64,000 bases of DNA from Bagarius yarrelli (taxonomy: Eukaryota > Chordata > Actinopteri > Siluriformes > Sisoridae). Made by a program: the position numbers and the translations under genes. The stretch spans positions 1,138,001 to 1,202,000 of the forward strand of contig VCAZ01000036.1 of the NCBI GenBank assembly GCA_005784505.1, in the 5' to 3' direction. The number at the start of each line of letters is the position of its first letter. Within the stretch, counting starts at the first letter, position 1. The notes under the pieces were generated by a model. The model worked only from the letters and a program-made list of their open reading frames with translations. It made no database searches and had not been told where the DNA came from. Positions 1 through 14,067 of this stretch are shown here, one piece after another.

Positions 1-24
1 AGATAGATAGATAGATAGATAGAT
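1..24. repeat. (AGAT)n microsatellite, cut by the window edge
   Basis: Six perfect tetranucleotide units are visible and the array continues off the left end. Confidence 0.95.
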
Positions 25-3000
25 GTATATTTCCGTATATAAGCCTCTGCGTGTATTGTGCGCCTTTTGAAACGAGAGAGAAAAATTATTCTTCTACGCC
101 GATTGTTCCCGAGGTGTGCCTGCGTCTTCAATCCGGACACTTTTTGATTATTTAAAAAAAAAAAGTAAACAGTGGCTGGCACCACGTTTTAAACTCGTAT
201 CCTATTACAATTTCGAGTGAAAGCACAAAAAAATGTACTATGCAACTATCAGTTCACAACCCCGCTTCTCGCTCCAGACTGTGTGTGCGCCTCTACTCGA
301 AACTGAGATATATATATATTTTGTTAAAAATAGGAAGCGGCTCATGTTTTGAATAAAAACGTCAGGGTTTCAGATACTAGGGTTCGACCTGATTTCTGCA
401 GGAGGTCGTTTTTAGAAAATACAAGTTGTTTCTGTAGAAAAAACAGCAGGAAAAGGGGGCGGGGTTTGGATGGTAACAGAGAGCCTAAAAGCGAAACACA
501 AGCTGTAAATAATCTAGTTTTTTTTTTTTCTGCGGGGTTAAATTTGATTTGAAACTGTACATCTTAAATGAAGCCATATTTTCGATATTGACGTCCTTGT
601 GCTTGTACGTTGAAAGTCCAGTCGGTGTCACCGCCTCCAAGTGCTCCCTCGTACGGAGAGCTCTCATCTGTAAGACTCTTCTTCATCTCCAAAACTGTGC
701 TTTTACTCACTTCTACACTAGCAAATTCATCAGAAAGACCTTACGTACTAGGACGAAACCAGGAAGTCTTCGTAATGTGCAATACAGTTCATTGGTTAAG
801 GTCTGTTTCAGACCCGCTGGGGTTTTTTTTTTTTGTGTGTGTGTGTGACCACCCGCCTCGCTTGCTGTTAAAAACAGGTCCGATGGGTTCCTCAGAAAGA
901 GCAGAACCCAAAACCTTCCTGTTATGACAACAGACCCAAAGTCGTCCCCCAAACGGTATTTTAGATCGGTAAGTTTCTGTTCTTACTAAGATGTTTTAAA
1001 AAAGAAAAGAAAAGAAAAAACCTCCTGATGTTTTTTTTTTTACTGATTAATGTTAATGTCTTATAGGTGCTGATGATGTACATCATCAGGTGGGCTTATC
1101 TGAGAATGTCTCGTCCAGTCTAAAAAGGTTTGGAACACACATACATATCCCGAAATGCTGTAGTAAAAAACGGGCGTGTTCCGTCTCGTTCGCAATCCAC
1201 GCCTGAGTGACGGCTGATCATATGGTCTGTGGGACGATGGATTCCTTTCTGGACAGAGATCTCTCGAACAAACTCCACGTTGAGACTGAAAAACTGAAGG
1301 AGCTTCTAGGCAAAGCCATGCATGGATAATTTGTCCTCGGTAGTGAGCTCAGGGGCAAGCATCCGGAACGACCCATAAGCCATCGGTCTCTTTAGAATCC
1401 TGCTGTCGTTTCGGAGGAGAAACTTCATCTAAACATTTGAAAAGACTTTTAAATCTTGGGTGAATATTTGTTAATTGAGAATTTTAAATGGTAAATATGT
1501 GGGAAAGAATGTCTGGCAACCCTGTTTGTGATTTGTTTATAAAGTTTCTTTTTTTCTTGAAGATATTTTGAGTCTCAATGAAGTCACTTAAAAAAAAAAA
1601 AAAAAAAACCCAACAATTGTTGCTGTAGTTTGATGGAGCTACTTTTTTTCTGATGTTACGTTTTGGCGCCATCTAGAGTTGTGCATGATACAATGCAGCT
1701 GTTTTTTTGTATTTAAAATGCTTTTTTTATTTTTTACCTGGAATGAAACTACAGATCGTTCCTTCCTTTGAGTTTGAGTTTAGAGCCATGTTTTTATTAT
1801 AGAAAGTTAACTTTTGAACATACATGAATATTGTAGAATAGAAGTCATATACTACTATACATATACTGTAAATCACTGCACAGCTAAAAGTTAGGGTCAA
1901 AGTGCAGGATAAGCCATGATATGGCAACCCTAGAGTGATGGCGAGTTGCTCAAGGGTTCAGCAGTGTACCAGAAAACTATACCAAAAGGAAGAGCAGGCA
2001 AACAAACACACACACACACTGTAAACCTGGAGATATTCAGCAAAAATACTTAAAAACGATTGTAACCCATTTTTTTTTCTCAGTCAGATTCTTAGAGTCG
2101 CAATATTATACCAGAATCCTAAACTGGGATGTAAAGAAAAGAATTTCACTGTGCAGTAATGGATAGTTGCTAAATAAGGAGAAATACAATCTATTCTACA
2201 GTACGTGTATAGTTTACTTCAGAGTAACTACAAAGATAAACAACAAAGATCTCCATGACTCGCTGTCGAAGGAATGTTTTTCACAGTCGTGAAGATAATA
2301 ACATTTCTAAGAATCAATCTGGTGTTGAAAAACAATTCTGTTAAAATGCATGATTAAGCAATGCCCCAGGCTTAATTTACCGTAAATCAGGCCAACATCT
2401 GGACATTTTCCAGCATAATGCAAGGGGGGAAAATGTTCCTGTAACAGCCTCACGCCAAAAGATCAGAAAATAACCACCAGATGTTGTTGTGAATACTATA
2501 CCAAATCCTAACACCAGATGTCAGTGTAAACGCAAAACACTTCTGCAAGTTAAACAAGCTGGAAGTTTAAAAAAAACAACCCACCACCACCACTGGCCAC
2601 CAGATGGCGCTCTGGGCCAAGAAAAGAAAGTGGAAGTTTTCCTGACACTTTGATACTGAAAATTTGTGGACAAAAGTTGATTAATTTAATTGTCAATATA
2701 ATTTGTTTTAATATTTAATATTTTTTATATAAATTTGTGTTTGTGTAAAACCTAACTTCATTAAGCAACTGGACGCCTAATCCCCACATTTACATGTAAT
2801 GCAGCTAAATGCAAATAATGCGCATGTTATGCAGGAACTGATATAAGGTGTTCTGAGCTTTGGTGTTCAATAACAGCCCTGGTTTAATTGTTCAGATTGT
2901 CAAAGCCAGAATCGTTTCATGTCCCCTTTACTAGTATTTACTAAACACTGCCAACAAAATAGCTTGTTGTGTTCTAGTCGTTATAGATGTCAGCTTTGAA

Positions 3001-3769
3001 ATAGCGCACAAAATATTTTCTGAGCTTTGTTAGCGAATCCAGTTTGTGTCTTCTGTTCTTCTGCCCTGCAAAAGGGCACCTTGAAAAAAGGCGTTTTCAG
3101 TAAATCGGCAACAACGTCTGGTGTTGTCGAGTCCCCTTTGTTTCTAAAACGCTTTTAACAGTCGGGATTGTTTCAAAGCTGCTTTACAGAATTACATCAG
3201 AAACGACATCATTAAACACTCGTTAAAACACTCAATTTAATTTACTCATTCAAGGTAATTACTCATTCATTAGGCTAAGTGAACTCCAGCCAATAAAAGG
3301 ACTCCCCAGTAGAAAGTTGTCTAAAAGGGATGTCCTGGGACTAACCAAGGTTTGTATCAGAAAATAAATAAACCGCAACTGCTCAGTTTACCACATTTCT
3401 AGCGTTGGGCAGCTGCAATTTTGGAATATTTATTCATGCCGATGCCAAAAGTTAGTTTCAATGACGCTCTTGTAGCTCCCGGGCTGTGTCAAAACTACCG
3501 TAGTCCGATTCACATAGGTGATCTTGTAATAATATTCTAAAATTTGGGTGGAACTACAGAATTACAGACAGAGAGACATTTCACATATTGAGGATAAAAA
3601 CCATTTTTATTAAAGGAGGAAACCCGTTAACACACAACTCCAAACCTCTACACTACAACCACAACTGTACCACCTACAAGAATCAATATTTATCTTAATA
3701 TTAATATAACATCACAAAAACATTACAGACATCAATAAAATATATCAGACATTTAAAGGCTGTAAGTCA
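25..3769. other. Intergenic, no gene recognised apart from the small ORF at 1222
   Basis: AT-rich DNA with poly-A/T runs (for example near 1590) and short CA tracts. I see no splice-compatible exon and no clear repeat. The longest ORFs here are made of homopolymer and low-complexity codons. Confidence 0.6.
1222..1329 (+). other. Small unassigned ORF, 35 codons
   Basis: An ATG at 1222 opens 35 codons ending at TAA. The peptide includes MDSFLDRDLSNKL and ETEKLKELLGKAMHG, which is charged, leucine-spaced and helix-like, and more protein-like than the surrounding AT-rich DNA. It could be a terminal exon of a gene beyond the left edge, a gene remnant, or chance. I do not recognise it. Confidence 0.15.
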
Positions 3770-4003
3770 GTGTTACCGCTCGGCGGCGCTGGTCTGAAAA
3801 CTCTTTCCCGGGCTGAGACAGGGTCTCCGGGGTTGGCCGAACTCTCCTGAAGAAAAGTCCGCCTTTTTTGAGACAGATTTTTAAGTATGTTTGAGACCTC
3901 GTGATCTTACTTTAAAATGCGCAGCTGGAAGTTTCTGTCACCAAAACAAATTCCTTGTAAGTGCAAACCTACTTAGCAATAAAGCCCTTTCTGATTCTGA
4001 ACT
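3770..4003 (+). mobile_element. Possible LINE 3'-terminal fragment
   Basis: The stretch ends in AATAAAG...TTCTGATTCTGA, the tail style of fish L2/Rex-type LINEs. The same ending occurs at 31790-31808. No coding remnant was identified upstream, so this is tentative. Confidence 0.3.
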
Positions 4004-4439
4004 GGGCTTTATAACAGTTTTACTCTGATTACCCATTCAGAGGATGGAAAAATGCTGATGTCATTGTACGCCAGTTAGCGGGCCTCAGGAGACGGACATC
4101 TGAAATCTGATTGGTTAAAGAAACCAGAGTCTTTAACCAATAATACGTTTGCTGCTGCTAATATAATGTAAGTTCGATGGGCAGCGCTACTGATTCTGAA
4201 GGGCAGATTAGATGAACATGTCAGCACATAGAAACTGAAATCTGATTGGACAAAAAATCTAACATCCACATACACGTAGTGGAAGCAGTTATGTAATAGT
4301 CTCACTGCTATAATTGGTCCAAAGATCTAGGAGGGAGTTATGATTTCCCAGTTCATGAGTCCGTTAAGGTAAACAATAAATGTAGCATGAATCAGTAAAT
4401 TTAAGTTTAATGTGTGTTTATTATTAATAATTACATCAT

Positions 4440-4660
4440 CAAGATAATCATTCAAATCATTCAGCCATTTATATCAGTTGGATGCAAAGATTAATACGAA
4501 TGTTGTCCACTAGAGGGAGAAAAAAGTGAGAACAACAAAAGGCATGAATTATATTACAACGGTCCAATCATACGGGGCCAAAACCGAATAGCAGTCCAAC
4601 ACCCCAACCAATGCCCTACCACCTTTCCACACATGATACAAGAACCAACCAATCAGCTTT
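4440..4660 (-). repeat. Copy of the CTCTAGTGGACAACATT dispersed repeat family
   Basis: Reverse-oriented match to copies at 35845-36310 and 52740-53010. Shared signatures are AATGTTGTCCACTAGAGGG, the 'ATTTATATCAGTTGGATG' side and the nearby 'CCAATCATACGGGGCCAAAA' segment. Confidence 0.6.
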
Positions 4661-4817
4661 CTTACCTTTTTCATTACATGGAAACATCAGTAAAAAAAAA
4701 AAAAAAAAAAACCTAACAGCTAATGGAAATCTATTATTTTAATTCCCTTATTGTAATGGAGGTCACAGCGGGTGTAGCAATGACAGACACACTTTGGTAG
4801 TTCATGAGCGTGGGCAC

Positions 4818-5134
4818 ATTCATTCATTCATTCATTTATTCATCTTCTATACACGCTTATTCCCTAATTCGGGGTCACGGGGTTCTGCTGGAGTCTGAAA
4901 GGGTAAAGGAGAGGAGGGGGACACCCTGGACAGGTCACCAGTCCATCACAGGGACACACACATGCACAATGGGCTATTTTGAATCACCAATACATGGTTT
5001 TGGATTGTTGGAAGAAACCGGAGAACCCGGAGTAAACCCACACAAGCACAGGGAGAACCCTGCAGGGGAATCGAACCCGGGACCTTCTTGCTGTGAGGCA
5101 ACCGTGCTAAACACTAAGCCACCAGGCTGCCCTG
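4818..5134 (-). mobile_element. tRNA-headed SINE, family A
   Basis: Read on the minus strand it starts with a tRNA-like head (GGTGGCTTAGTGTTTAGCAC, then B-box-like GGTTCGATTCCCC), carries a body with 'GTGGGTTTACTCCGGGTTCTC', and ends in ATGAATGAATGAATG after 'GAATAAGCG'. The same family occurs at 18755, 38696, 42130, 59950 and 61276. Confidence 0.75.
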
Positions 5135-5727
5135 CTAAGAACATATTTAGCTTATTGTTAAGTAGATGTCTTCTGGTAAGAGTTTAGCGACTCAGCGTCC
5201 CCTAATGACCGACTGCCAGCGGTTGGTAAAAGATGCCAGCAGCTGCTGAGACGGGTTGGTTTTCCACAAACATCTCACAGTGGGTCCATTTTTAATGAGA
5301 TGTACTTACTATTGTGTTTTGATAGTTAAGTCATTTCCACTTTAATGCAATAGATTTCATCCAAACCAAAGTAATGATTAATTTTTTACTATTTTTGTCA
5401 ACAAAAAAAAACATCCCACGCTCTGTGGCCACAGTGCTGATTGTTTTCTCTGTGTAAAAGAAAAAAAAAATCCTGCCCCACATTTTGTGGTCACTAAGAT
5501 AAAAAAAACAACAAAAAAAAAACATGATCATTTATTTTTTTCTCCTTTAAAATAAAACTCCTATTGATGTCTCTGTAAAAGTAATTATAAAATAATAAAA
5601 ATTTACTACATCCGTAATTATTTCATTGGGGGTGGTGTGAATGTTGAAAGAAAGGATGTCCAGGAAAGTCTAAAAAAGTGGCAGGATCTATTTTTTTCCA
5701 TCCGGAGGAGTGGAAATATGACACCAA

Positions 5728-5752
5728 CTCCCTCCCTCCCTCCCTCCTTCCC

Positions 5753-5790
<38 letters not shown>
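5728..5790. repeat. CT-rich microsatellite
   Basis: (CTCC)n grades into a pure (CT)n run just before the antxrl promoter region. Confidence 0.9.
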
Positions 5791-5793
<3 letters not shown>

Positions 5794-5799
5794 AAGAGA

Positions 5800-6207
5800 G
5801 TTACACGTCTTCAGTTCGAGTTAGAAACTTTAGCAAGTTTATTTTTATTGTAACATTCTTTTTTAATGTTTCTTCCCTTTTTTTTTTTTTTAATTCGTCT
5901 CTGTGACTTCATCAGTCCATTAACGTGTCTAACGTTTTTCTCACCACCAGCCGTCGACATTTTTAGTGAAGGACGGAGGAGGAGGAGCGCCTGTGCATCT
6001 GGGAACATCTGTGGAATCTAATGAGAGGAAAGACCGACTCAACATCCAACACTCGTCTTTCTTACATATTTTTTATTATTTTTTTTCCCTCCTGTTTTTG
6101 TTTGTTTGTTTGTTTGTTTGTTTGTTTTTACCCGAGTCGCACCGGGGATAATGTAAAAAGCAGGTTGGGGTTTGATTTAAAGGAGTTGATTTCATTAGAA
6201 CTAAAGA
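5800..6207 (+). promoter_or_regulatory. Probable promoter/5' UTR region of antxrl
   Basis: This is the stretch directly before the chosen ATG at 6208. That ATG was chosen because it opens a hydrophobic signal peptide in frame with the vWA exon. The region follows a CT tract ending at 5790 and holds a (GTTT)n run at about 6097-6127. I see no convincing TATA box and cannot place the transcription start. Confidence 0.35.
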
Positions 6208-9200
6208 ATGGCGAGTTTTATGATGAAAAGTTTTCCTGTCCTGGTTGTTTTGGGGATTTTCCTGCTTTTCACCGTCAGTGAGGTGGCAGAGGGACATGAA
6301 GAGGACCAGGACAGGTCATGTCAAGGTGCCTTCGACTTGTATTTTGTCCTCGACAAGTAAGTTTTATTGAATCTTATTTTTGTCTGTATGTGTTTTTTTC
6401 CCCCACTTTCTTTTGTCAAATGACCTCTAATTGTCTTTCCTAATGATGACATTACATAAGGAAAACTATGTAACAATTCCTTTGTTTATTTTCCAACATT
6501 TTATAAAACCACAAAAATGCATTTTTTTTATTTTTTATTTTTTTATAAAAACCTACTCCTCCAGTTCCTCGGATCTAATCCCCCTGTGGGGTTTTTGTCT
6601 CATGGTCTGTGTGCTGAATAAGCAGTTTAGACAATCACAACCTCCCTGACAGTTTCCCTCTTTCATTTAGGACAGGGGTTTCAAAACTCAGTCCTGGAGG
6701 GACATGGCGTCCTGCAGAGTTTAGCTCCAAACCACTAATCAAACACATCTAAACCGACTAATCAAGATCTTGCTAGGTAGACTTAAAACTTACAGGTAGG
6801 TGTGTTAAGGCAAGTAGGAGGGAAACTCTGCAGGACACCGACCCCCCCAGGACCGAGTTTGGACACCTCCGTGTCTTTTTTCTTTTCTTTTGCAGGATGT
6901 TTAAATCAGTCGGAGCCTTATAGTGTCCATGGTCAGTTTTTGGGTGTAGATTCCATCACCACATGGAAGATATCTGTTAACTCCATTAATCCATTATTCA
7001 ACTGGATTTCTTGCTTTTTTTTTTGTTGGCATATTTGTGACATTCGGGTAAATTGCTGGCATTTGGTAGACACCCTTAACCAAAACAGGTTAGGGGCCTT
7101 GAACAGGGGCCTAACAGAGGCTGCTTGGTAGTTTGGGAATTGAACGTACGACATTCAGGTCACCGATCCAACAACTCCAAGTTACTTTCATGCAGGGCAA
7201 CATAGGCAGTTTCCTAGGGTACAATATGACTGAGGGACGCTTTTTTTTTTTTGTTAGCAGAAGTGCGCCCTCTTATGACCATCGTGTGCTCCTACACCCA
7301 AATATTACGCAAAATAATTTTTAACAGTTAACAAAATGTTAGTACTGATTTCTAGCTAACTATAATAAACCGATTAAAATATCGTTAGAACAAAATAAAC
7401 CTGACAACAACGAAAATTCATGATATTTGGCGTCATGTTGGACTAATTTGAACATCCGCATCTGCATCAGGACGAGATATTTAGAAAATATATAATTTTT
7501 TTTATGTTGTGACTCTAAATGTATTTGTTATTTATTCATTATCACATGCTTATTATAAATGCTTATTTATTTATGTAATTGTTTTTAGTATTCATGTTTT
7601 TTTTTTGTGGTACTGTGTGTGTGTGTGTGTGTGTGTGTGCATTTTGTGGGATTGTATAAGGGGCACAATTCTACAATCTCGCCACCAGAGCCTGGGCCGA
7701 CCCTGCTTTTATGACATCCAATCAAAACAAACTTTAGACATCCTTTGTATTAGCCAGCAAATGTTGAGTAATGCGTCCATTTGTACCCGCATACAAAGCA
7801 AGAAAGCATCAGACAGCGAGGTGCCGTTCTTGGGTTAGTCAAGGTTGTGTTTCGTATCACATTCCTGATGACGGCAGCAGAAAAAGCTTAACAATTCGAA
7901 TGCTTTTACAAGGTTTTTGGAAAAAGTGATGCCTAATAAAGCCTGTGGCTTTGAATAGACAAAACTGCAGAGTCCTGAGAGAGACTTACAGGAGGAAGAA
8001 TTAATAATAGAATTATCAATAAAGCTTTTTAATATTTAATGTAAAAGACTGCCCATAAAATCAGGACTGTTATCATTTCTTTTGGAAAAAATGCAAGAGA
8101 TTTATAGTATATAGAGACGTGCAGCGATCACAGGGTCCAAGCACTTATTCGTAAAACATCTCTTTATGGCTTTGACGACCAGCCTTCATTATAAGCTTCA
8201 CCTCGAGTGTGTCTTTATGATCATGTCTTGTAAGTGCACACTTTTAGACCCCCCCTTCACCCAGCATTAATATAAGTATAATTTCTTTATTCTGATTATA
8301 AAAAAGCTTCAGTATGACATCATGGTTATTTTTACATGCATTAATCAACCAGCATTTTATTAGAGTAAAAAATAAGTTTACGAACTTATGGGGATAGGCT
8401 TGCTATGCTAATTAGCTCCAAAACGTCCCAGAATTCAGCGCTAGGTGAAATCCTGTTAAATTTGTGGTCTGCTGTTACCTTTGATCATCAACTAATACAA
8501 CTAAATTATTAGGATTTTCCATCAATTTCTGACTGTATAATTCTGGATAATAATGATCGCATGTATTTATAAAGAAATCGGATGTCGCATCTTACAGTGC
8601 AATATTTTCATTACGAAAGTCATAATATATCACAGTGCAGGGTGTTTGTCCTGTTTCGTTATATTCCTCACAATAGCAACAATTACGGAATTCCATCCAG
8701 GATCTTAGGATTTTACTACTTCCATAAAGACATTTGTTTTTAGAAATGACTCTATTGCCCTTCTGAAAAATTACCCTTTTTATGTCTTTTTCTACAACAG
8801 ACTTTAAAACTAGTGACGTCCTGCTGTTTTTACCCCGGCGCTCTTCACTTTAAATGCTAAACTGCCCGAATGCCACAACAGCTTCAACCTGTGAATTCAC
8901 TCCTGACACACTGTTTTTCCGAGCCACCCTGTGAACCAGATAATGGGCCTGGATTCAGCATGAATAACATGCTTTAGCTGTGGCGTTATGGCAGCATCAA
9001 TGCCTAGCTAAACATAAAATGGAGCTTATATAAAAAGCGAGTAAAAGAATGCTACAAGCCTAAACCTGATTGATTATTTATATAGAGCAGAAACGACTAG
9101 TCGACGCTATCGGTCACACAACATTGACAATAAAAAATTGTAGGCAAATATTTTTGCCATCGAACAGTCATTTACTTAAATAAGCCCTAAATAATGCCTG

Positions 9201-12200
9201 CAATAACACTGTTTGACCAGTGTGGCGCTGTGGCACATGTAAAGCACTATAAAGGCTAAAATAACTCATTAAAGTGTAAACACAGCCGAACGTAAAATGT
9301 GATAAAGCTAAACAAAACTACTAAAAAAATGTTCTTTTCAAATTCCTAAGCCCGCTTTTTGCTCTGGAATAAAAAGAAAGTTTAATGTGTAAAATTAAGG
9401 GTTTACTGTTAACATTCAGTTAAGTTTATCCAGTCGAGCGTATTTAAAGCAGCTTAACAGGGTTAAAATATAAAAACAAAGTTGGTGTCGCTTTAAGTTA
9501 GAAGCTGATTTTCAGTCGGTGTGAATTAGCTGATCTTATTGTTAGCGGAAGCAATAAATAAAGAGATCAAATGGTATACATAATCGAAATATTTCACATT
9601 TTTTAAAAGTTAAAGTGTGTCTGTTTTTATAGTTATTATTTATAATATTTACAACTTAATATTATTAACTAAAAGCAATTAATAAGTGAAATAATAGCAG
9701 TTCTAATAAAAAGACATTTTTTGGCTGGCACTGCGGTGTAGTGGTTTGAGGCGCTGTCACCCACATGCGCGGTTCTGCTTCAGCAACCCGGGTTCGATAC
9801 CCGCTCTGGTTTAATTTCTTAATTTCTATATTTCATCTTACGTAGGCCATCATGGACAAGAGAAAATGATCTGAAATTCCTATAAATGAGATCCTCATTT
9901 ATTCCACAGATAAATGCTGTGATTTCCTCTAGTTCTGCATACGACCATGTTTAAAAAAAGAACTTGTCCAATGTCCAATGTCTAAACTTTCTGTTTAGGA
10001 CATTTATACAAGAATGAATTGTTGATGCTATTATGATTCCATTGAGATTGTAGATCTGGTGTTTGTGCGCCAGTATCAGGAACCAGTTATCCTAAAAGCA
10101 CTTCTCTCCCCATTTTGGCTCTGTAGAAAGGGATTAGACTCTTGCTGACTCGGCACAAAGCATAACTACTCATTCTCCCGTCCCGTGTGTGTCGTCTTGG
10201 AATTTTATCCACAACTGACTTAGACAGCAAGATTATCCAACAGTTAAGGCTGGCCATATATGGCCATATTTTTCATATTAATTGATAACAAGTAAAGTTT
10301 TAAATGATTATTTTTTATTAGGAAGATCAGAAAAAAAAACCCACTTAATAACATCCACACAATACAATATTTTCCGTCTCTGTTAAAAGGTGTCCATTTG
10401 GTGTAATAAAGCATTACTTTTATTTTGACACTTTTGGGACACTTTTGAAAGGGCTAACACATGCATCAAAGTTGGCGGCCATTTTGTTTGTTTTGTGTAG
10501 CGCTTTCCTCGTGTTACCACAGACTCGCATTCTATCCTCAGATTCTGCTACATCTGTAGATGTGTATGGACATATAAATGTGTCTGGACGTGATTTTTGC
10601 TGGAGCTTTATGAATCAATAGTTTTACAGATAAATTATTATTATTTATTTTATTTTATTTTTTTTACAGTTTTGTGAATGTTTGTTTGGCTGTCGGTGGT
10701 CTGTTCGAAAGACGCTGATCGTAACATTACCTGCAGTGTCTATTGTATATTAAAATGATTTTACCGCAAGATTCTCAGCTTTCCAAAAATATCTTTTGGA
10801 CGTGGTGTCTCACAGAAGGGACACTGGAACTTTAACAGGTTTTAATGTCCAATGTTTAACATCGTTATAGATATTAAGTTTATCATGATTCGATAGGATA
10901 TCGATTATTGTCCCAGCCCTGCCATAAAGTATGTTTTCTTCTTCGAGAGGAAACTGGTTGTACTTACTACATTATGTACAATATTCTCACACCAAATACA
11001 CAGTTTGTGTGGCATTATTTGGCTCCCGATGCAAGCTGATGAATCTGTGATGTTTTTCGATCTGTGCGGTGATAGAATTCGATCTGTGCGGAACAAATAA
11101 GGATCTCTGTTGAGTGTCACATCAGGTTTTTCCCCATCAGGTCAAATCCAACACTAATATTAGATGAGAGTAAACGTCAATCATTCTTAAACCAGCTCAG
11201 CTTCCTACCCTAGATGTCCATTTCCCATAAGAGTTTTCAGTATTTTGTCCAGGTTTTAAACACATCGACTGCATACAGGAACTAGCGGTCAAGCTACACA
11301 GTATATTATTTGCTCTTAAACATCTTTCTTCTCTTTTTCTCACCGTCTTCTTTTTCTTTATTGAAAATGAGTCAGACGAGATCAAAGCAGGTACTATTGC
11401 CTCAAACCATTTCATCGAGGTTCTCACATGAAAATAGCCACTTCCTCCCCAGTCCCTGTTTAAACAGGTGAGAAAACTGCTAGCTAGGCACCAATCCTAG
11501 GATCGCTGGTACCTCAGAAAAGCTGATCTGTCCAAGACAAACAAGCTGCATTGTGAGGTTAGGAAAATGGCGATGAGTCCTCCGTCTGACCCTTACGTTT
11601 ATGCGTGCAATCGCATTTCATTGGGTTTGACTTGGTTTTGCTTGTTATGTTCTGTGTCGCCGTGATTTTGTTTTGTTTCCCCCACAATTTTTATTTGTTT
11701 AGTTTCTAATATCTATAATTACTTAAAACCAATTCATTAGGAAGTAAATTAATAATACAAATTGGATCATTGGTCTCAAGTCCACTTCAAATATCTTTTG
11801 CGCGGTTGATGTCCAGCCATGTTGTCAGACAAGACTTTATGACATCATCTAAGTTAGGAACCATTTCTAAGGATTTTATTTCGGGGAGTTGAAGATTCCT
11901 TTAAAGTCAGCACAGATTTGAGAAGTGAGTTAAATCACTTCCTATGTGTCAGTAATGATTCACCCACGTCTCTCCGACTCCATGTGCAGGGACAGGAAAT
12001 GCTCAGGCTTTAACAAACATTTTACTGCCTTGCCTGGAGCACATAGAAAGGTAAATGAGAGGGGGGGGCCCTTTCCCGGACATGCTTTAGAAGAAAAGAG
12101 AGAGAGAGATAGTGATGAAGTGGACTGTCCAGTCTGAAGAGTGTGAACAGAGTTCTAGATTCTACACAAACTGACGACTGTTTTTTGACCCCTGTTTCTC

Positions 12201-13997
12201 CTCAGGTCAGGAAGTGTGAAAAATCACTGGCATGAGATCTACTCCTTTGTTGAGAGTTTAGCTGAGAAATTCATCAGGTACCTGCAAATTCCTGGCAACT
12301 GTTGGCATGTGGATTTTAGATTCTATAGTAATATAGAAAGATGAGCGAATGTGGAATTTTTTTTAATTAAATAATAATATAATTGCCTCTTTGTTTTGTA
12401 CCCCAGCCCATTGCTTCGAATGTCCTTCATCGTCTTTTCATCGAGAGGAAACACGATAATGAGACTGACAGAAAACAGGTATGGAGGGTCTGGGAGGTGG
12501 GAAACAGGATACCATCATTTGTCAAGTCGTGTCTGTAAACCAAGTAGTTTTAAAGGGGGGTTGTCCCAACAGTAAACGGCCAGTGCTGTGATTGGCTAAA
12601 AGTTTTGCACATAAAGCAATAGTGATGACATAACATTAATAAAAATAGTTACTAACGCCCGTCTGGGGCGACATTCAGCACAGTGTCCTCTTTTACTGAC
12701 GCAGTCTGGAACTTACGCTAAAAAAACCCCCAAAAAACGCTTATCCACTGTTTCCTAGTGTTGGGATCTGACGGTGGGTTATGGAAAGACTGTGTTTGTT
12801 TACAATTTGGAACTGTGGAGCGACTCAACGCCAGAGCCGTGTTGTCATTTCGCTAGCACGTGCTTGCGTGAGTCAGGGGCACTAAACAGGCAGTGATGTC
12901 AAAGTAGGCGTTGATCTTCTTCTGTAGAGGTGGAGCTTATCCACACTATTACATCATAGGGCAGTTACTGACTTCAATATCAGCTGTTTTTAAAATAACA
13001 ACAAAATTGCAAGTTTTGAAAATTACAGGATTTTATTATTTATTTATTTTATTTACAAATGACCTCTAATATGTAAAAAGATCAAAGGGAATTTCCCAGG
13101 TCACGACCCCATTTAATGTAATACATAAACTAGGTTATACATACTGATGTTATTCAGAAGCGCTTCAGATTTTATTGTTTAGTGAAGAAATAGATAGCAG
13201 ATGAGCGCATAAATCATCAGGACCTGGAAGTCAAGTGTGTGTTATTGTGTTATTGTCAGTGCACATGGACATTCAAGTGGTTTTTAAAGTAAACCTATAA
13301 ATATAGATCTTAAAATCATGTTAAATGGTGCCGCACTGAGATGAAATATTTTCTAGTGGGTTCGGATGGTCATGAAAAAAAATGGTCGCAAAAGTCGCAT
13401 CCAATGTTTAGTTATAAATTACAAAGCTTGTTTTTTCAGTTTTTGGTTAAAATATACTGTGGTAAATTTTAGAATGTGGTTATTCATTTAACCCTGTAAA
13501 TATATAAACATTACTTAACAAATATCGGGTCAGGAAAATTTACGGAAAAGTTATGAAATTTTCTTCTTCTTTTTTTTTCCCAAGGGAACAAATAACCAAA
13601 GGTCTGAATGTGCTGAGAAAGGAAATCCCAGGAGGAGATACATTCATGCACCTTGGCCTCCAAAAGGTTACCGGTTAATTCTTTCAAATACACTTCACTT
13701 CACTACACTTCTTTCTCTCACTGTCTCTCTCTTCTCCTCTTTCTTTCTATCTCTCTCACTTTATCTCTCTTTCTCTTTATAAGTCCCCCCTCTCTCTTTT
13801 TTACTCTCTATCTTGTTCTATCTGTCCCTCTTTCCCTTCTTTTATTTTCTCTCTCTTTCTGTCTGTCTCTCTCTCTTTCTTTTTCTCAAATTTTCTGTCT
13901 GTCTCTCTCTTATCTATCTTCCTATCCCTATCTCTATCTCCCTTTCTTACTCTATTTAGTTTTCTGTCTGTCTGTCTCTCTCTCTTTTATTCTTTTA

Positions 13998-14067
<70 letters not shown>

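Noticed and set aside
243..246. Genomic meaning of the coordinates given for the gdf10 processing-site finding
   Set aside because: Those numbers are protein residues of gdf10 (gene at 46838-49064); nothing notable is claimed at bases 243-246.
9724..9812. Functional tRNA gene
   Set aside because: A- and B-box-like words are present, but the ends cannot form an acceptor stem.
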